Source of the DNA: Epiperipatus broadwayi
Lineage: Eukaryota; Onychophora; Udeonychophora; Euonychophora; Peripatidae
NCBI GenBank assembly: GCA_028023455.1
Contig: JAQFVV010006306.1
Coordinates: forward strand, 2,075,001-2,139,000
DNA length: 64,000 nt
Direction of reading: 5' to 3'
Within the stretch, counting starts at the first letter, position 1. Every line of letters starts with the position of its first letter. The notes beneath the pieces are model-generated. The model was not told the origin of the DNA. It ran no database searches and worked only from the letters and a program-made list of their open reading frames with translations. A program made the position numbers and the translations under genes. This document shows, piece after piece, positions 10,222-21,729 of this stretch.

Positions 10222-10239
10222 CATTATACCTGCTTATAT

Positions 10240-11390
10240 TATCAGTAAAAGTGAAGCAGTAATACCTGCAGTTCCCCTCCTTCTAAAATTAATCCTTTTT
10301 TTTTTCAAACTGTAATTATTTAGTATGGAAAACCAAACCTGTGCTTTTAAATTACTTTTTATATCTATTTCTTTTAGAAAAAAAGTATTTAAATTAAGAA
10401 ATATCTTGACTTATCAACTTTTCATTAGCTATTTTGATAAAGACGGCTATCCTTGCCATCTGATTGGCTGTCAGTTATGTATTGAAACGAGCGCTAGAGA
10501 TTTGCAGTATCTCGATTTATTTTCAGTTTTCAACTATCAGCGCTTCGCAAATTAAAATATTATTTACATACTGATATTTACCAAATGTCATTATTCCAAG
10601 AGCTTATTTTATTTCTTTAATCTTTTTAAATTCAAAATATTATTCAGGTAAACGTTTATTTATTGTTATAAAGATCTACTTGATACCCTCTATTATACCA
10701 TTTGATATAGGTGAGATAATTTATTTATAAAGAAATATATATATATTTCATTGCATACTCTAGGTGATTTTTGATTAATTAAAAGATAATAAGTTTATGG
10801 GATACCTTTATTAATTACAGGTAAAATATAACATCAGTCATGCATATAATTAAACAAAATAAGGGGTTTAGCTAAGCTGATTTTAATTAAATCTATCAGC
10901 AATAAACAGATTTATTTAACCGTTTGGTTTAATAACTGGTGCAAAGGGGCAGTAAGGCAAATTTTGTAAAATTTTTGAGAAAAAAAGAGCAATCAGACTT
11001 TTCAGTTGTTATTTTTAAACGCATCAATCCAAAACCTATTTTAAATATAACCATGTTTTTAAGTTAAAAATTGTAATTCCCAAACAGAAAAAAAAAAAAG
11101 ATATTTATATTATAGAGGATCTAACAAACAAGATGGGTAGATTCTGAGATATGAACATAATATGAGAATTTACTATTTTAGTAACTTGTAATAAATATAT
11201 GTGAAGACCAGAAGAGTTGACTGTTGCTCTTAAATGTTATTACTAAGGGATATAATGAATAAAAAATCAAATGACTCTCTTTATGACCATTTTTTAATCA
11301 CCAAACACTGACATGTCAAAGATCTACTCATATATATATATATTACTTAGGATAAACTTTGTTAAATTATATGTAAGAAATTTATGCATA
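10240..11390. other. No feature recognised
   Basis: A+T-rich. A slightly more G+C-rich patch at about 10440-10550 has an open frame but nothing I recognise. Confidence 0.35.
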
Positions 11391-11395
11391 TATAT

Positions 11396-11985
11396 CATCA
11401 TCAGCAATTATCAATCCACTGCAGGACAAAGGTCTCTCCAAGTTCAATCCATCTTCTCTGATCTCTAGCCTCTCTTCTCCACCTCACCCCTGCACACTTT
11501 CTTATTTCATCCATTCATCTGACATGTGGTCACTTTCTGGGTCTTTTACAATCTCTTGGCATCCAGTTTAAGATTTCAATGGTTCACTTATTATCATCTC
11601 TTCTAGCAATATGTCCAGCCCAACTCCACTTCAGTCTTTTAATTCTTTCAACAATGTCAGTAACACCTGTTTGTTCTCTTATCCATATATTATGTTTTCA
11701 ATCTGTTCTTCTTACTTCTAACATGCATCTCTCCATATTTTTCTGAAGTCCTTGTATTGTTTTTCTATTTGGTGTTCAAGTCTCAGATCCATAATAAAGA
11801 ACTGCTAAAATACATTTATTAAAAACCTTTCTTTTCAATTACATATGCTTATTTCCTTTTAGTATTAAGTTATTTCTACCAAAAACACTCCAACCAAGTT
11901 TAATTCTATGATTAATTTCATTATTATGTTTCCATCTATAGTAATAATCTAAATGATCCCCATAGCATAATTCAAGTCCATTCTA
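11396..11985 (-). mobile_element. RTE-like LINE, 3' fragment
   Basis: It starts with the 3' tail ATCATCATC and matches the 3' ends at 28347 and 54501 (TCAATCCACTGCAGGACAAAG). On the minus strand it encodes the decayed C-terminal region, including the W.GHIARR-type segment. It is 5'-truncated and broken by stops. Confidence 0.8.
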
Positions 11986-12239
11986 ATTACATTATGCTTA
12001 GCATAGAAAATATATTTAAGTATTACATTATATACTTTGTAAAGCAGAAGATATACATACAAATTTCTTACACATATGCATGCACATTTATTGGATCATT
12101 AAATATATATAAATATTTTTGATTTGGTCATATAAAGATAATAAAGGGAATCAAAAACAAGATAAAATACAACTAGCTCCAAATTAATAAATGTGGTAAT
12201 GGCTTTAACTTATTATAATCTCATTATATCATATTATAG

Positions 12240-12750
12240 CAGTGGTCTTCAACCTTTTCATACCTGCGGACCAGTAAAATAAGGATAAGGTTTCGCGGAC
12301 CGGCAGAAGTCTATAGATAAATTTTCTTAAAGATGTAAACTGCTTGCCTTAGATGAGCATAATTGTTATAACTGATCAAAACAACATTGTTAAATATACA
12401 ATATGAAGTTTTATATATATGGAGTTTGTATAATAAAAAACTTTTTTAATTTTAAATTTTTTTAGAAAAGTAATAAAAAATGTAATTCTACCCCCTCCTC
12501 CCATAAACATCTGTGATAATTAGAAAAATATTAATTTATGTATGATAGATTAGATTTTGTTTTCGTTCCGTTTCTTTTTTTTTAATTGGGTAAAAATGAG
12601 ATGAATAAATAAATAAAAATTGTTTATATTAATTAAAAATTTTAACTCTTATTTTGTTATTACAAACTTTCCTGCTAGTCTAGTGCGTGGACCGACAGAA
12701 ATGTTCTGCGGCCCGGTGCTGGTCCATGGAGCAAGGGTTGAAGACCACTG
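12240..12750. mobile_element. Non-autonomous hAT element
   Basis: Terminal inverted repeats CAGTGGTCTTCAACC (left) and GGTTGAAGACCACTG (right) with an exact 8-bp target duplication TATTATAG (12232-12239, 12751-12758). The CAGTGGT ends, 8-bp duplication and GGACCGGCA-type subterminal motifs are those of hAT/Charlie-type elements. The interior of 511 bp has no transposase. The ZBED-like relic at 31640-34190 is a possible relative of its autonomous partner, which is inference. Confidence 0.9.
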
Positions 12751-13047
12751 TATTATAGTATCTATTGAGTCTACCCAATTTCCTGATAGCTTCAAATATA
12801 TTTCGTAAAATAATAAACAAATAAGAATTCCTTGTATGATAACATTGTGCCTAACTTACATTAAAGGCATACAGTTATAAAGTTATTGTGATGCGTATTT
12901 TAAATAATATGCATATTTTTCATAAGGAATTACTTTCCATTATTTACAGGCTACTGGGAGAAAAATGTAGTATGAAATTTTTGCGCTGATGGAATTTACT
13001 TGCTCTGATAAAAAAACAACAACATATTTTCAAAGAAGAATATATCT

Positions 13048-13168
13048 AAACATCACATGATCACTATCTCATACTAGCACATAATTGTGCACAAGCCTTC
13101 TGGCATCCATTGATTGCTCTTGTTAGCACAAGATGGCACTACTATATGGAGAGTTTTGCTTTGTTTTG
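13048..13168. mobile_element. HHR family A element, internal-deletion copy
   Basis: A 121-bp copy with AAGAATATATCT/AAGAATTTATCT on either side (13036-13047, 13169-13180). It joins the AACATCACATGATCAC end to the TGCACAAGCCTTCTGG arm and lacks the ribozyme. Confidence 0.7.
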
Positions 13169-13320
13169 AAGAATTTATCTGTGACTATCAATCAACTCAT
13201 TGTGGTCTACCAAGGGCTTTTTTTAAATAAAATAAGATGCTAAAACTCACTTCTTGTCAAGCTTTTTTCCAATGCTATGAAGCAAATAAAATTAAACAAA
13301 ATTTATCATAATTTTTTTAT

Positions 13321-13822
13321 ACCAATAAGCATCACATGACCACCTCCTCTTATGCTTGTGTATAACTGTTGTTAAAACGGGCAAAACTCACTATATAGGT
13401 ATATTGCCACACTCAGCAAGCTAGGGTAATCAATGAATGCCAGAAGGCTTGTGCATAAAATCCTTATCTAGTGCCTACTCATCCAATATCCCCAGACTAG
13501 TTCAGACCCATGTGACTATATAAGCTAATGGGCTTGGATTGAAAACATTAAGGTGTTTTCAGTTTAAGACTCATAGTTTTGTAGTTAAATGGAGATAAAA
13601 GGTGGTTGCTGGAGGGTTGCATTAGATCCTAAGATCTAGATGCAGTGCTCTCAGATCCAAGGCACCTCACTGACGAAGGCCATAAGCCAGAAACTAGTCT
13701 GGGGATATTGGATGAGTAAGCACTAGATAGGGATTTTATGCACAAGCCTTCTGGCATCCATTAATTACTCTAGCTTGCTGTGTGTGGTAATATATATATA
13801 GTGAGTTTTGCCTGTTTTAACA
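13321..13822 (+). mobile_element. HHR family A element, 502-bp copy
   Basis: Flanked by ATAATTTTTTTAT-type repeats (13308-13320, 13823-13836). Order: inverted arm, a core that includes the ACCCATGTGACTATATAAG block, hammerhead, direct arm. No coding sequence. Confidence 0.75.
13655..13713 (+). ncRNA. Type I hammerhead ribozyme, family A, intact core
   Basis: CTGACGA (13670-13676; N7 is C) and GAAA are intact. Stem II is GGC/GCC with loop CATAA, stem III C-TA-G with triplet GTC, inner stem I CCTCA/TGGGG, outer ATCCAA/TTGGAT. Predicted cut after 13699. An A-A opposition closes stem II, as in other family A copies. Confidence 0.75.
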
Positions 13823-13839
13823 ATAATTTTTTTTATTTT

Positions 13840-14290
13840 AGACATGTCAAATTTAGTTCCAGGTATTCCTATTTATATATACAGGTATGAACATACTTCA
13901 AAACATATTTTCTACATCTCAGTAGCTGCAAAATTCAATATGTAAAAAAAAAAAAGAAATTGTGTGAACATATGGATGACCTATTTTCTGAATTAAAGAA
14001 AAATCAAAGCAAAGAAGCAGCGGATCACGGTATAAACAAGAAAATCTTCAGCTTCTACAAGTTTTAAAAAAGTGAATTAGATTTGATAAAAGAGTTTGTT
14101 AAATGTATTGTGTAATTCGCTTAAGGAAAAAAAAACTTTTGTCTTTCTTCAAATTTAACATACATTTTGTTTTTATATATATACACACGTATATATATCA
14201 AGACTTTCACCAATATATTTTTTTTACGACAGGCAAATGAAATAATTAAATGCTATAAATATCACATTAGTTATCAAAACAGATCTGACC
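13840..14290. other. No feature recognised
   Basis: A+T-rich with short TA runs; no gene supported. Confidence 0.4.
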
Positions 14291-14298
14291 AATAAACG

Positions 14299-15034
14299 AT
14301 ATCATCTACTATAGCCCATAGATGCGGCTTTTTAATATGACATATTATAAATTTCTATCTGTGTAATAAAAGCACACAATTGAGACTCTTTGTCACATCT
14401 TCTATCCACCAGAACAGCATGCTTTCCTATTTGCAAAGGAGGGCTCAATTTAAGTATGTTCCAAATCTTTTGTAACCTATATTAGGGTCAAGCATATACG
14501 GCAACACTAATCCAGTACTTGGTGCCATTTCACTTCCAATTTCAGTTAATTATCTCTAATGCTCTTTTTTCACAGATCACGCCATTGAGCAAATCTCTCA
14601 TTAGTATACCATTTAAAGATTGAAATAAGATGACATCCATTGAGACATCTCAGTTACGGACAACCTATATCATCTTCTATTCTAGCCCATAGATATGGCT
14701 CTTTAACAAGACCTATTATAAATTTCTATATGTAATAAAAACACGCAACTGGGACTCTTTGTCAGATCTTCTATCCAGCAGAACAGCATACTTTCCTATA
14801 TCCAAAAGAGGGCTCAATTTCATATGTTCCAAATCTTTTGTAACCTATATTAGGGCCAAAACATATACAGCAACACTAATCCAGTACTTAGTGCCATTTC
14901 ACTTCCAATTTCAGTTTATTATCACTAATGCTCCTTTTTCACAGATCATGCCATTGAGCAAATCTCTGATTGGTATATCATTTAAATATTGAAATAAGAT
15001 GACATCCATCGAGACATCTCAGTTATGGACAACC
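14299..15034. repeat. Tandem duplication, period about 370 bp
   Basis: Two adjacent copies (about 14299-14669 and 14670-15034). Shared landmarks include TAGCCCATAGAT, CAGAACAGCAT, TTGTAACCTATATTAGGG and GACATCCAT.GAGACATCTC. The copies differ by scattered substitutions, so the duplication is not recent. I do not recognise the unit. Confidence 0.85.
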
Positions 15035-15650
15035 TTGCCAATAGCCAAGACTTTAACCAAGTTCCAGAATGTTTGGACTCCTCAATCATAGTTCAAATTT
15101 CTTTTTAATTTATTACAAGGTACACTTTCAACCTAAAGGTTTCTTAATGATGACTGATTCAAGCAAAATCTTGAATCCATATGTGTTTTGCATAACAATT
15201 ATCCAGAAAAGTGCTACCCCTTTTTTCAAACCTTCCCATACATCTCAGCCCTACGTACCAGGTTTCATAAGCATGCCATCAATCTCAAAGAATTACTTAA
15301 AAGATATAGAACATACTTTCAGCCCTATAATGCATCTGCAATTACTCACACACTAAGAACCATGCAGTTCCATGATATCTGATAATAAAAAATACAATGC
15401 AGTCAAATAAAATAACTAGGAATGACTCAACTCATACCTATATTTGCTCAAATTGTTACCCAAGGACATTATGACCAAAACTTAGCAATCAACAATTTAC
15501 CTCAGTTGCACTCTTTCATAGCTTAAACCTTTTTAATTCAACTAAAACCCCCCATCATATTTCACTTCTGAAAATAAATATCTGAACTCTTCTTCAGTTT
15601 ATCCATCACAATTCAAATTTGGATTATACATTACTGAAGTTAAAACAACT
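15034..15650. other. Unrecognised moderately complex sequence
   Basis: An open frame of 95 codons at 15069-15356 has no recognisable domain. Base composition is less repetitive than the surroundings; it could be part of an unknown element. Confidence 0.3.
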
Positions 15651-15654
15651 TTTT

Positions 15655-15725
15655 TTTTCATGGGTCATAGCATTGGCTGGGAAGCGCTGTGCTGACCTCT
15701 CGACCACCAATGCTTGACAAGTTAC
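15655..15725 (-). mobile_element. tRNA-derived SINE fragment
   Basis: On the minus strand it reads TGGTGGTCGAGAGGTCAGC (A box) and then CGCTTCCCAGCCAATGC, the same family as 1698-1789. Confidence 0.75.
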
Positions 15726-15729
15726 AACT

Positions 15730-16310
15730 TATTGTATTATTATTGTATTATTACTGCTGTAGTTTCATTAATCTTTTGCTATAAATTTATTCTATTGTAA
15801 ATGTTAACATATTTGTATAGTTTGTATTAATAAAGTTTTCTATATATTTTAGCCTTTTGGTATTTTTCAAAATTCATCTTTTAACTCATTTTTATTTTTT
15901 ATCTCCCCCCCCCCCCTATCTTCCACCTTCTTGTTCAGCATATTTTTGTAATTCTTTTGTCACTAAATAGATGCCACTAAATACATGCTCAAATCCAATT
16001 CCTTTTTCTTTTCACACCTTTTTCAAAAATACTCTTTTTATTCATTTGCATTTTTTAACATCACTAGTACATTAGTAATCTTATCACCAATCCATATCTT
16101 GTTTATTCTTCTCCAAATCCACATATCTAAAGTCTTTAAATATTTCTCTTTAAAATATCTAATTATCCAACAGTATTTAACAAACTTCTTTTTTTAAATA
16201 TACTTTTAATAGGCAACAAATATATTAAAAATATATTTAACCAATTCAGCTCTTGCTTTAATTTTTCTTTTTTTATAATTTCTTTTACCATCAGTTTAAT
16301 GAACTTCTCA
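15730..16310. other. No feature recognised
   Basis: Pyrimidine-rich, T-rich sequence with a C11 tract near 15905. Confidence 0.4.
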
Positions 16311-16324
16311 GAAATTTAAAAGCA

Positions 16325-16529
16325 GTAAACTCTCCATACAGTAGTGACCCCTAGTGCAAAGCTTGATAATCAATGAATGTAAGGTTTGTGCATAAAATCC
16401 ATATCTAGTTCTTACTCATCCAATATTTCTAGATTAATTTCTAGCTTGTGACACATTACATGGAGAGTTTGTTATTGTTTTAGCAGCTAGTGTAAGTATA
16501 GGAAATGTGATCATGTGATGTTTTAGTAG
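16325..16529. mobile_element. HHR family A element, short copy
   Basis: A 205-bp copy between two ATTTAAAAGCA repeats (16314-16324, 16530-16540). It has the arm, a fragment of the CATCCAATAT hammerhead 3' end and the TGATCATGTGATG terminal motif. Confidence 0.75.
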
Positions 16530-16899
16530 ATTTAAAAGCATTTAGTTGAATCAATAACTTTCTTCCATTGATTAATCCTAGTAATTTCTTCTCACTTTTT
16601 TATTATGTTATATTGTATTTACTTCCACCCCAACTTTTTAAACCTCTATTAGTTTTGCAGAATTAACTTCATATTCATTTAGGGTTCTATCAGTCCATTT
16701 TAAATGGGACAGGTATTAGAAGGTTTGTCATGATGTTCCAAGAAGAAACAGAAGGACGGCGAATTTGTCCCATTTTTAGAGGTTTTTTAATTGCTATCAT
16801 ATTTATTGGATTATTGTGCTATCCTTAGCATATAAGAGTTTGCAATTGCACTTATGATATATGATTTTGCTATGTGATGTATCAAAATGATTTATTTTT

Positions 16900-17000
16900 A
16901 AGTGTCATAGCATCGGCCAGGACGCAAACCCGCAACCCGGGCAACTGCCTGCTAGTGCAAGGCAGTCGCGCTGACCTCTCGACCACCAATGCTAGACAAA
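16900..17000 (-). mobile_element. tRNA-derived SINE
   Basis: The minus strand reads GTGGTCGAGAGGTCAGCGC, a GCCTTGCAC segment, and a GGTTGCGGGTTTGCGTCC B box ending GCCGATGC. It is one of the better-preserved copies. Chance open frames on both strands are side effects. Confidence 0.8.
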
Positions 17001-17739
17001 ATGATTTATTTTTTATTTTGAGATTTGCCATTTTTATGAATGAATATACATGCATGATTTGCAAAGAAATGTAAATTTCTCACTTAGAGTGGGTTAAAAA
17101 ATATTTGACTATAAAACTCCTACTTCGTGTAATACCCACGTCAATCAATGGGAACTATTTTTAAAATTTATATATTTTAAGTTTCTAACCCTTTTTAACA
17201 TTATTCAACTAGTTTGTCTTAATTTTTCTACACAATGAAATCGTAATAAACAGCAATAAAAATATCCACATCTTGCATTTGTGATATCTTGTTTTTTGTT
17301 ACATAATTCTGGGATCCCTATATACATCATACAAATAATGTCATATAATCAGCAAATATTTATATAATTATCTCTCAAACTTTATGCTATTTCCATTCTT
17401 ATCACAATAGCTATCATTTACAAATAACTCGTATAAATATATTAAATAATAAAAAAAGGAGTTAGATAATATACCCACCTTATGGTTCTTCTTATATATA
17501 TATATATGTTAAAATGAAGTTTTCATGGATTATAGATGTAAGTTCATCCATGTACAATAGCATAAGTATAAATAAATCCCAACATTGTGGGTGGATCACA
17601 CTGAGCATCAACTAAGCATTGACGGCTGGTATGATCAACCAAAACATTATTATATATATACTATAATTAATTATACATGGATGAACCTGGATATTTTATT
17701 TATACATATACCTTCCATAAAAAAGGCTGCTTAATCTTA

Positions 17740-18070
17740 AAAATATATTTTGAATTATGCATCTTTTCTTCTAATCTATTTCTGACCCAATATATATAGC
17801 AAAGAAATTTAATTCTGTCAAATGCCTTTTCAAGATCAGATAAAACCATGCTGATGATCAGATAATACTTTACTTTTGCTCAAAAATGACATTTCCCTCC
17901 TTAACAATCATTTCCAACATTTAAAAAATTGATAAAAGGGCATTAACTTTCAAATAAGCCGGAAATAATCCAGTATGTAAGGATAAATTTAATAAATAAA
18001 CATGAGTAGGAGTAAAAACTATATTATCTTTTAGAATCTTTCAAATATTTTTTATTAAACAAGAACAGAA
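17740..18070 (-). pseudogene. Non-LTR reverse transcriptase relic
   Basis: In broken frames the minus strand gives a segment resembling 'YRPISLLP..SK.LE..V', then SIISSSAWF or SDHQHGF in the neighbouring frame, then LEKAFDRI. These correspond to reverse transcriptase blocks 1-3 of Jockey/CR1-like elements. Many frameshifts. Confidence 0.5.
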
Positions 18071-18131
18071 ACAACAATAATAACAATTCAATTGTATTCA
18101 AATGCAAAGCAACAACTAATATGCATATTAA

Positions 18132-18760
18132 GCCAATAAACATCACATGACCGCCACTTCTTATGCTTGCTTATAACTGTTATAAAATAGGCAAAACTCA
18201 CTATATGTATTGCCACATACAGCAAGCTAGAGTAATCAATGGATTCCAGAAGCCTTGTGCATAAAATTCCTATCTAGTGCCTACTCATCCAACATCCCCA
18301 GACTAGTTTCTGGTTTGTAGCCTTCGTCAGTGAGGGGCCTTGGATCTGAGAGCACTGCACTTAGATCTTAGGATCTAATGTAACCCTCTAGCAGCCAACT
18401 TTTATCTCCACTTGACTACAAAACTATGAGTCTTAAATTGAAAACACCTTAATGTTTCCAATCCAAGCTCATTAGCTTATATAGTCATATGGGTCTGAAC
18501 TCAGTTCAGTACCCATACATTTTGGTGTCTTTGGTTCTTTAATAACCATAGCCACCACTATTCTATTAGGCAGGATTGGTTTTAAGCCAATAAACATCAC
18601 ATGACCACTTCTTATGCTTTATGTAACTATTTTAAAACAGGTAAAACTCATTATACGTATTGGCACTAGATAGGGATTTTATGCACAAGCCTTCTGGCAT
18701 CCATTGATTACTCTAGCTTGCTGTGTGTGGCAATACATATAGTGAGTTTTTCCTGTTTTT
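18132..18760. mobile_element. HHR family A element, 629-bp copy
   Basis: Exact 14-bp direct repeats AATATGCATATTAA flank it (18118-18131, 18761-18774). It contains an inverted arm with the hammerhead on the minus strand, the core with ATGGGTCTGAACTCAG, a second ACATCACATGACC end motif inside the element and a further arm. The internal repeat of the terminus suggests a 1.5-unit tandem structure. Confidence 0.8.
18287..18345 (-). ncRNA. Hammerhead ribozyme, family A, core intact
   Basis: CTGACGA and GAAA are intact and the triplet is GTC. Outer stem I ATCCAA/TTGGAT and inner CCTCA/TGGGG pair. Stem II is reduced to GG/CC (GGC opposite ACC). Confidence 0.65.
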
Positions 18761-19189
18761 AATATGCATATTAAAATGAAAAAAAATATATTTATGATTA
18801 TGTGATATAATAATAAAGAGTAATAGAAAAAGAAGCAATAAATAAATAGCAGTTACAGAAAAAAATAGTGGAAAGAAAGTTAATAAAAAATGTACATTTA
18901 AAAGATTAGAAAGTATATTTTAGATTTAGAACTTTAAAGAATGGAATAAAATCAATATGGAGAATATTGTTAATAAAATTCTTGTTATAAGAATTGATCA
19001 TATAAAATATGAGGAAAAACCTAAAGGACATATATGACCAATTGAAAATTAGATATAAAAATATTTGGAGACGTAGATAGATTTATTTGAGAGAGAAGAT
19101 CTTATATAAAGATTTAACGTCTCTTATTTTCTTCCTGTATCAAAAATCTATTAAAATGGTTATTAAAATCATTATCTTCTTTTTCCACA

Positions 19190-19400
19190 GCTTGATTAAT
19201 CCCACTTCAAGTGGGGACGCTGGTTCAGATCATTAGTCTCCAGGTTTCTCAGTCTGAAGTCATTACTTCTTTGAGTGACATTTCCTGCAGGCCCCTCTTC
19301 ATTCGGTCAATCCATCTGGTCTTGGGTCTGCCCCTGGGCCTTTTCCCCAGTGGTTCCATCTCCATAATCATTATATTTAGACTATTTAGCAAATACAGAT
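19190..19400 (-). mobile_element. LINE C-terminal fragment, BovB/RTE-like protein
   Basis: The minus strand encodes EMEPLGKRPRGRPKTRWIDR followed by MKRGLQEMSLKE. The 'RPRGRPKTRW.D' motif is the familiar C-terminal signature of many animal endonuclease/reverse transcriptases. It is noticeably G+C-richer than its flanks. It belongs to a different LINE lineage from the ATCATC-tailed RTE copies. Confidence 0.75.
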
Positions 19401-19654
19401 TAAACGTGAACAATATCTTTCTTAAAGATGGGAGGATCAAAGGGAAAAGTTTACATTTAGAGGATTGGTTAAATATTTTCAGTAAGTCAAAGGATAACTC
19501 CCATTATTTTTTTTTAAAAAATGCTATTCATTATAGTATTAATATGCAGGTGGAAATAATATAAAAAAATAACTAGATCGTTCTCATTAATTTTAGAAAT
19601 GATTTTCTAATTATAAAGAGAAAAGGAGCACTATAAGATAAATGAACACAATGT

Positions 19655-19910
19655 TTTCCTGAAGGTTTGTGATGACGGTGTTTTAATTGCATTTATATGT
19701 TGGACTATTTCATCATCTAATATGAATATTGAATGCCTTTAAAAAAAATTAACTTTATTTAAATATTCCAAATATATTAAACTGTTAGTAATAGCACACC
19801 GGTTAGTATATGCACAACGTTTCGAGAGGTATTCTCCCCTCCTCTTCAGGTAATGGTGGCCTAACAAATGACAGTACTAGCATGAGAATCAAACCTGGAA
19901 GCTTCTCACA
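19655..19910 (-). mobile_element. SINE type B (tRNA head, GAAGAAGAGG hairpin)
   Basis: On the minus strand a B-box-like CCAGGTTTGATTCTCATGC is followed by CCTGAAGAGGAGGGGAG and a CTCGAAACGTTGTGCATA hairpin half, then the AATATTTAAATAAAGTT tail block. Related copies: 20050-20330, 22900-23065, 49055-49725 and the array at 57170. Confidence 0.75.
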
Positions 19911-20049
19911 TGACAATGGCAAACAATCCCATAAGTCAACCTAGGGTGACTCTACATAATGTATGAAAAGTACTAATCAACTTTGCTTTTGGAAAAAGGT
20001 AAAGAAATCAGGAGGAACCTCATAGATAAGTATAAGAAATTTCTACTAA

Positions 20050-20330
20050 CTGTTGCTTTTGGCAGGATGACTCAGTTGGTTAGAGTATTGTCTTAAAATT
20101 CAATACTCACATAATCTAAAAGTTTCAGGTTTTATTCCCATGCTAGAACTGTCACTGGTCAGACCAGCAAAACCTGAAGAAGAGGGGAGAATAATACCTC
20201 TTGAAATGTCCATATACTATCCTGTATGCTGCTACTAACAGCTGAATGTATTTGGAATATTTAAATAAAGTTAAATTTTTCTAAAGACATTCGATACTCA
20301 TATTAGATGATGGAAATAGTCCAATATATA
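20050..20330 (+). mobile_element. SINE type B, plus-strand copy
   Basis: The A box is CTCAGTTGGTTAGAG and the B-box region CAGGTTTTATTCCCATGC. The tRNA-like head is followed by CCTGAAGAAGAGGGGAG, a loop, CCTCTTGAAATG, the poly-AT body and a GGACTATTTCC-type 3' end (in complement). Confidence 0.75.
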
Positions 20331-20689
20331 AATACAAATGAACATTTAAGTTTATTCATCATAATTTTGTTACTGGTCCACCATATAAAAAAAGTATTCA
20401 TGTTATTTTGGAATAGGGAGCAATCAGAAAAGAAATCAATGGGTCTAGAGATTTTACAATCATCATCATAGCAGAAGAGATGTGAATATATTATGTTATC
20501 CTTAACCAAGAAAACAAGAGTAAAGTGAAGATTAACAAAAGCTATTCTAGAATAAATAATAAGTTCGACCCATTTAATAAGATATTTTGAGAATCTAAAT
20601 TAATTCGGCAAAAATGTATATTATAATTGAAAAAAAAAAACAAAAACAAATTCACTTATAATTTTACTTCTTCAATGCTTATTTTATAA

Positions 20690-20760
20690 AAATTAATTCC
20701 ACCTGACAGTTTCGATCCCCCAGCAATCTTCCTCAGAGCTAAAAAACATATGTAAATATA
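20690..20760 (-). repeat. GAAGATTGCTGGGG-type hairpin repeat
   Basis: The minus strand reads CTGAGGA, then GATTGCTGGGGGATC, then GAAACTGTC. It resembles the element at 41905-42035 and the interior of 1877-2045. It has HHR-like boxes, but stem III and stem I do not form well. Confidence 0.45.
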
Positions 20761-20916
20761 TAATCATATAAACATAAACAAATTATATCTATGATCACTA
20801 TTTGTTATGCTAGCACATAACTGCTATTAAAACAGGCAAAACTCTCCATACAGTAGTGCCACTCAGTGCCAACCAGAGTAATCAATGGATGCTAGATCTA
20901 GGTGCAGTGATCTCTG

Positions 20917-20972
20917 ATTCAAAGCTCCTCAGTGATGGCCACAAGCCAGAAACTAGTCTGGGGATATTGGAT
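20917..20972 (+). ncRNA. Hammerhead remnant, family A, upstream unit
   Basis: GAAA, stem III (triplet GTC) and both stem I helices survive. The CTGATGA box and the 5' side of stem II are damaged (GTGATGGCC, a 3-base loss). Probably inactive. The former cut site is after 20958. Confidence 0.5.
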
Positions 20973-21369
20973 GAGTAGGCACTAGATGGGGATTTTATGC
21001 ACAAGCCTTCTGGCATCCATTGATTACTCTGGTTGGCACTGAGTGGCACTACTGTATGGAGAGTTTTTCCTGTTTTAATAAAAGTTATGTGCTAGCATAA
21101 GAAATAGTGATCATGTGATGTTTAGTGGTTTAACACCAATCCTGCCTAATAGGGTAGTAGTGGCTATGGTTGTTAAAGAGCCAAAGACACCAAAATGTAT
21201 GGGTACTGAATTGGGTTCAGACCCATATGACTATATAAGCTATTGAGCTTAGATTGAAAATATTTTTGTGTTTTCAATTTTATTCTCATAGTTTTGTAGT
21301 TAAGTAGAGATAAAAGGTGGTTGCTGAAGGGTTGCATTAGATCCTAAGATCTAGGTGCAATGCCCTCTG

Positions 21370-21427
21370 ATCCAAAGCTCCTCACAGATGAAGCCACAAG
21401 CCAGAAATTAGTCTGGGGATATTGGAT
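21370..21427 (+). ncRNA. Hammerhead remnant, family A, downstream unit
   Basis: The core reads CAGATGA (U4 to A) and GAAA is followed by T; stem I outer ATCCAA/TTGGAT and inner TCCTCA/TGGGGA are perfect. The former cut site is after 21413. Confidence 0.5.
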
Positions 21428-21729
21428 GAGTAGGCACTAGATGGGGATTCTATGCACAAGCCTTCTGGCATTTATTGATTACTCTGGTTGGCACAGGGTG
21501 GCGCTATTGTATGGAGAGTTTTGCCTGCTTCAAATTATATCTACTTGTAAACAATTCATTTTTACGTATATCTTATTACCTATATATGCATATATACCAT
21601 ATATATACAATCTTCAATTATACTACACTACATATATTTTAATTTTAATAAAATAAGCAATAAAAAAGTCGGATTTGTTTGATTTTTTATAATTTTATTA
21701 ATGCTTAAAGAAAGAAGTTAAAATATACA

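Larger units (their letters stand above)
20792..21530 (+). mobile_element. HHR family A element, tandem dimer
   Basis: A 739-bp element with exact 13-bp repeats CAAATTATATCTA (20779-20791, 21531-21543). It holds two hammerhead positions in the same orientation 455 nt apart, separated by arm, TGATCATGTGATG junction and core. This is the longest family A copy and the clearest evidence for a tandem monomer of about 455 nt. Confidence 0.8.

Noticed and set aside
15069-15382. 95-codon and 64-codon overlapping open frames
   Set aside because: No domain, no splice or start context, and two frames open together in the same region; kept as unrecognised.
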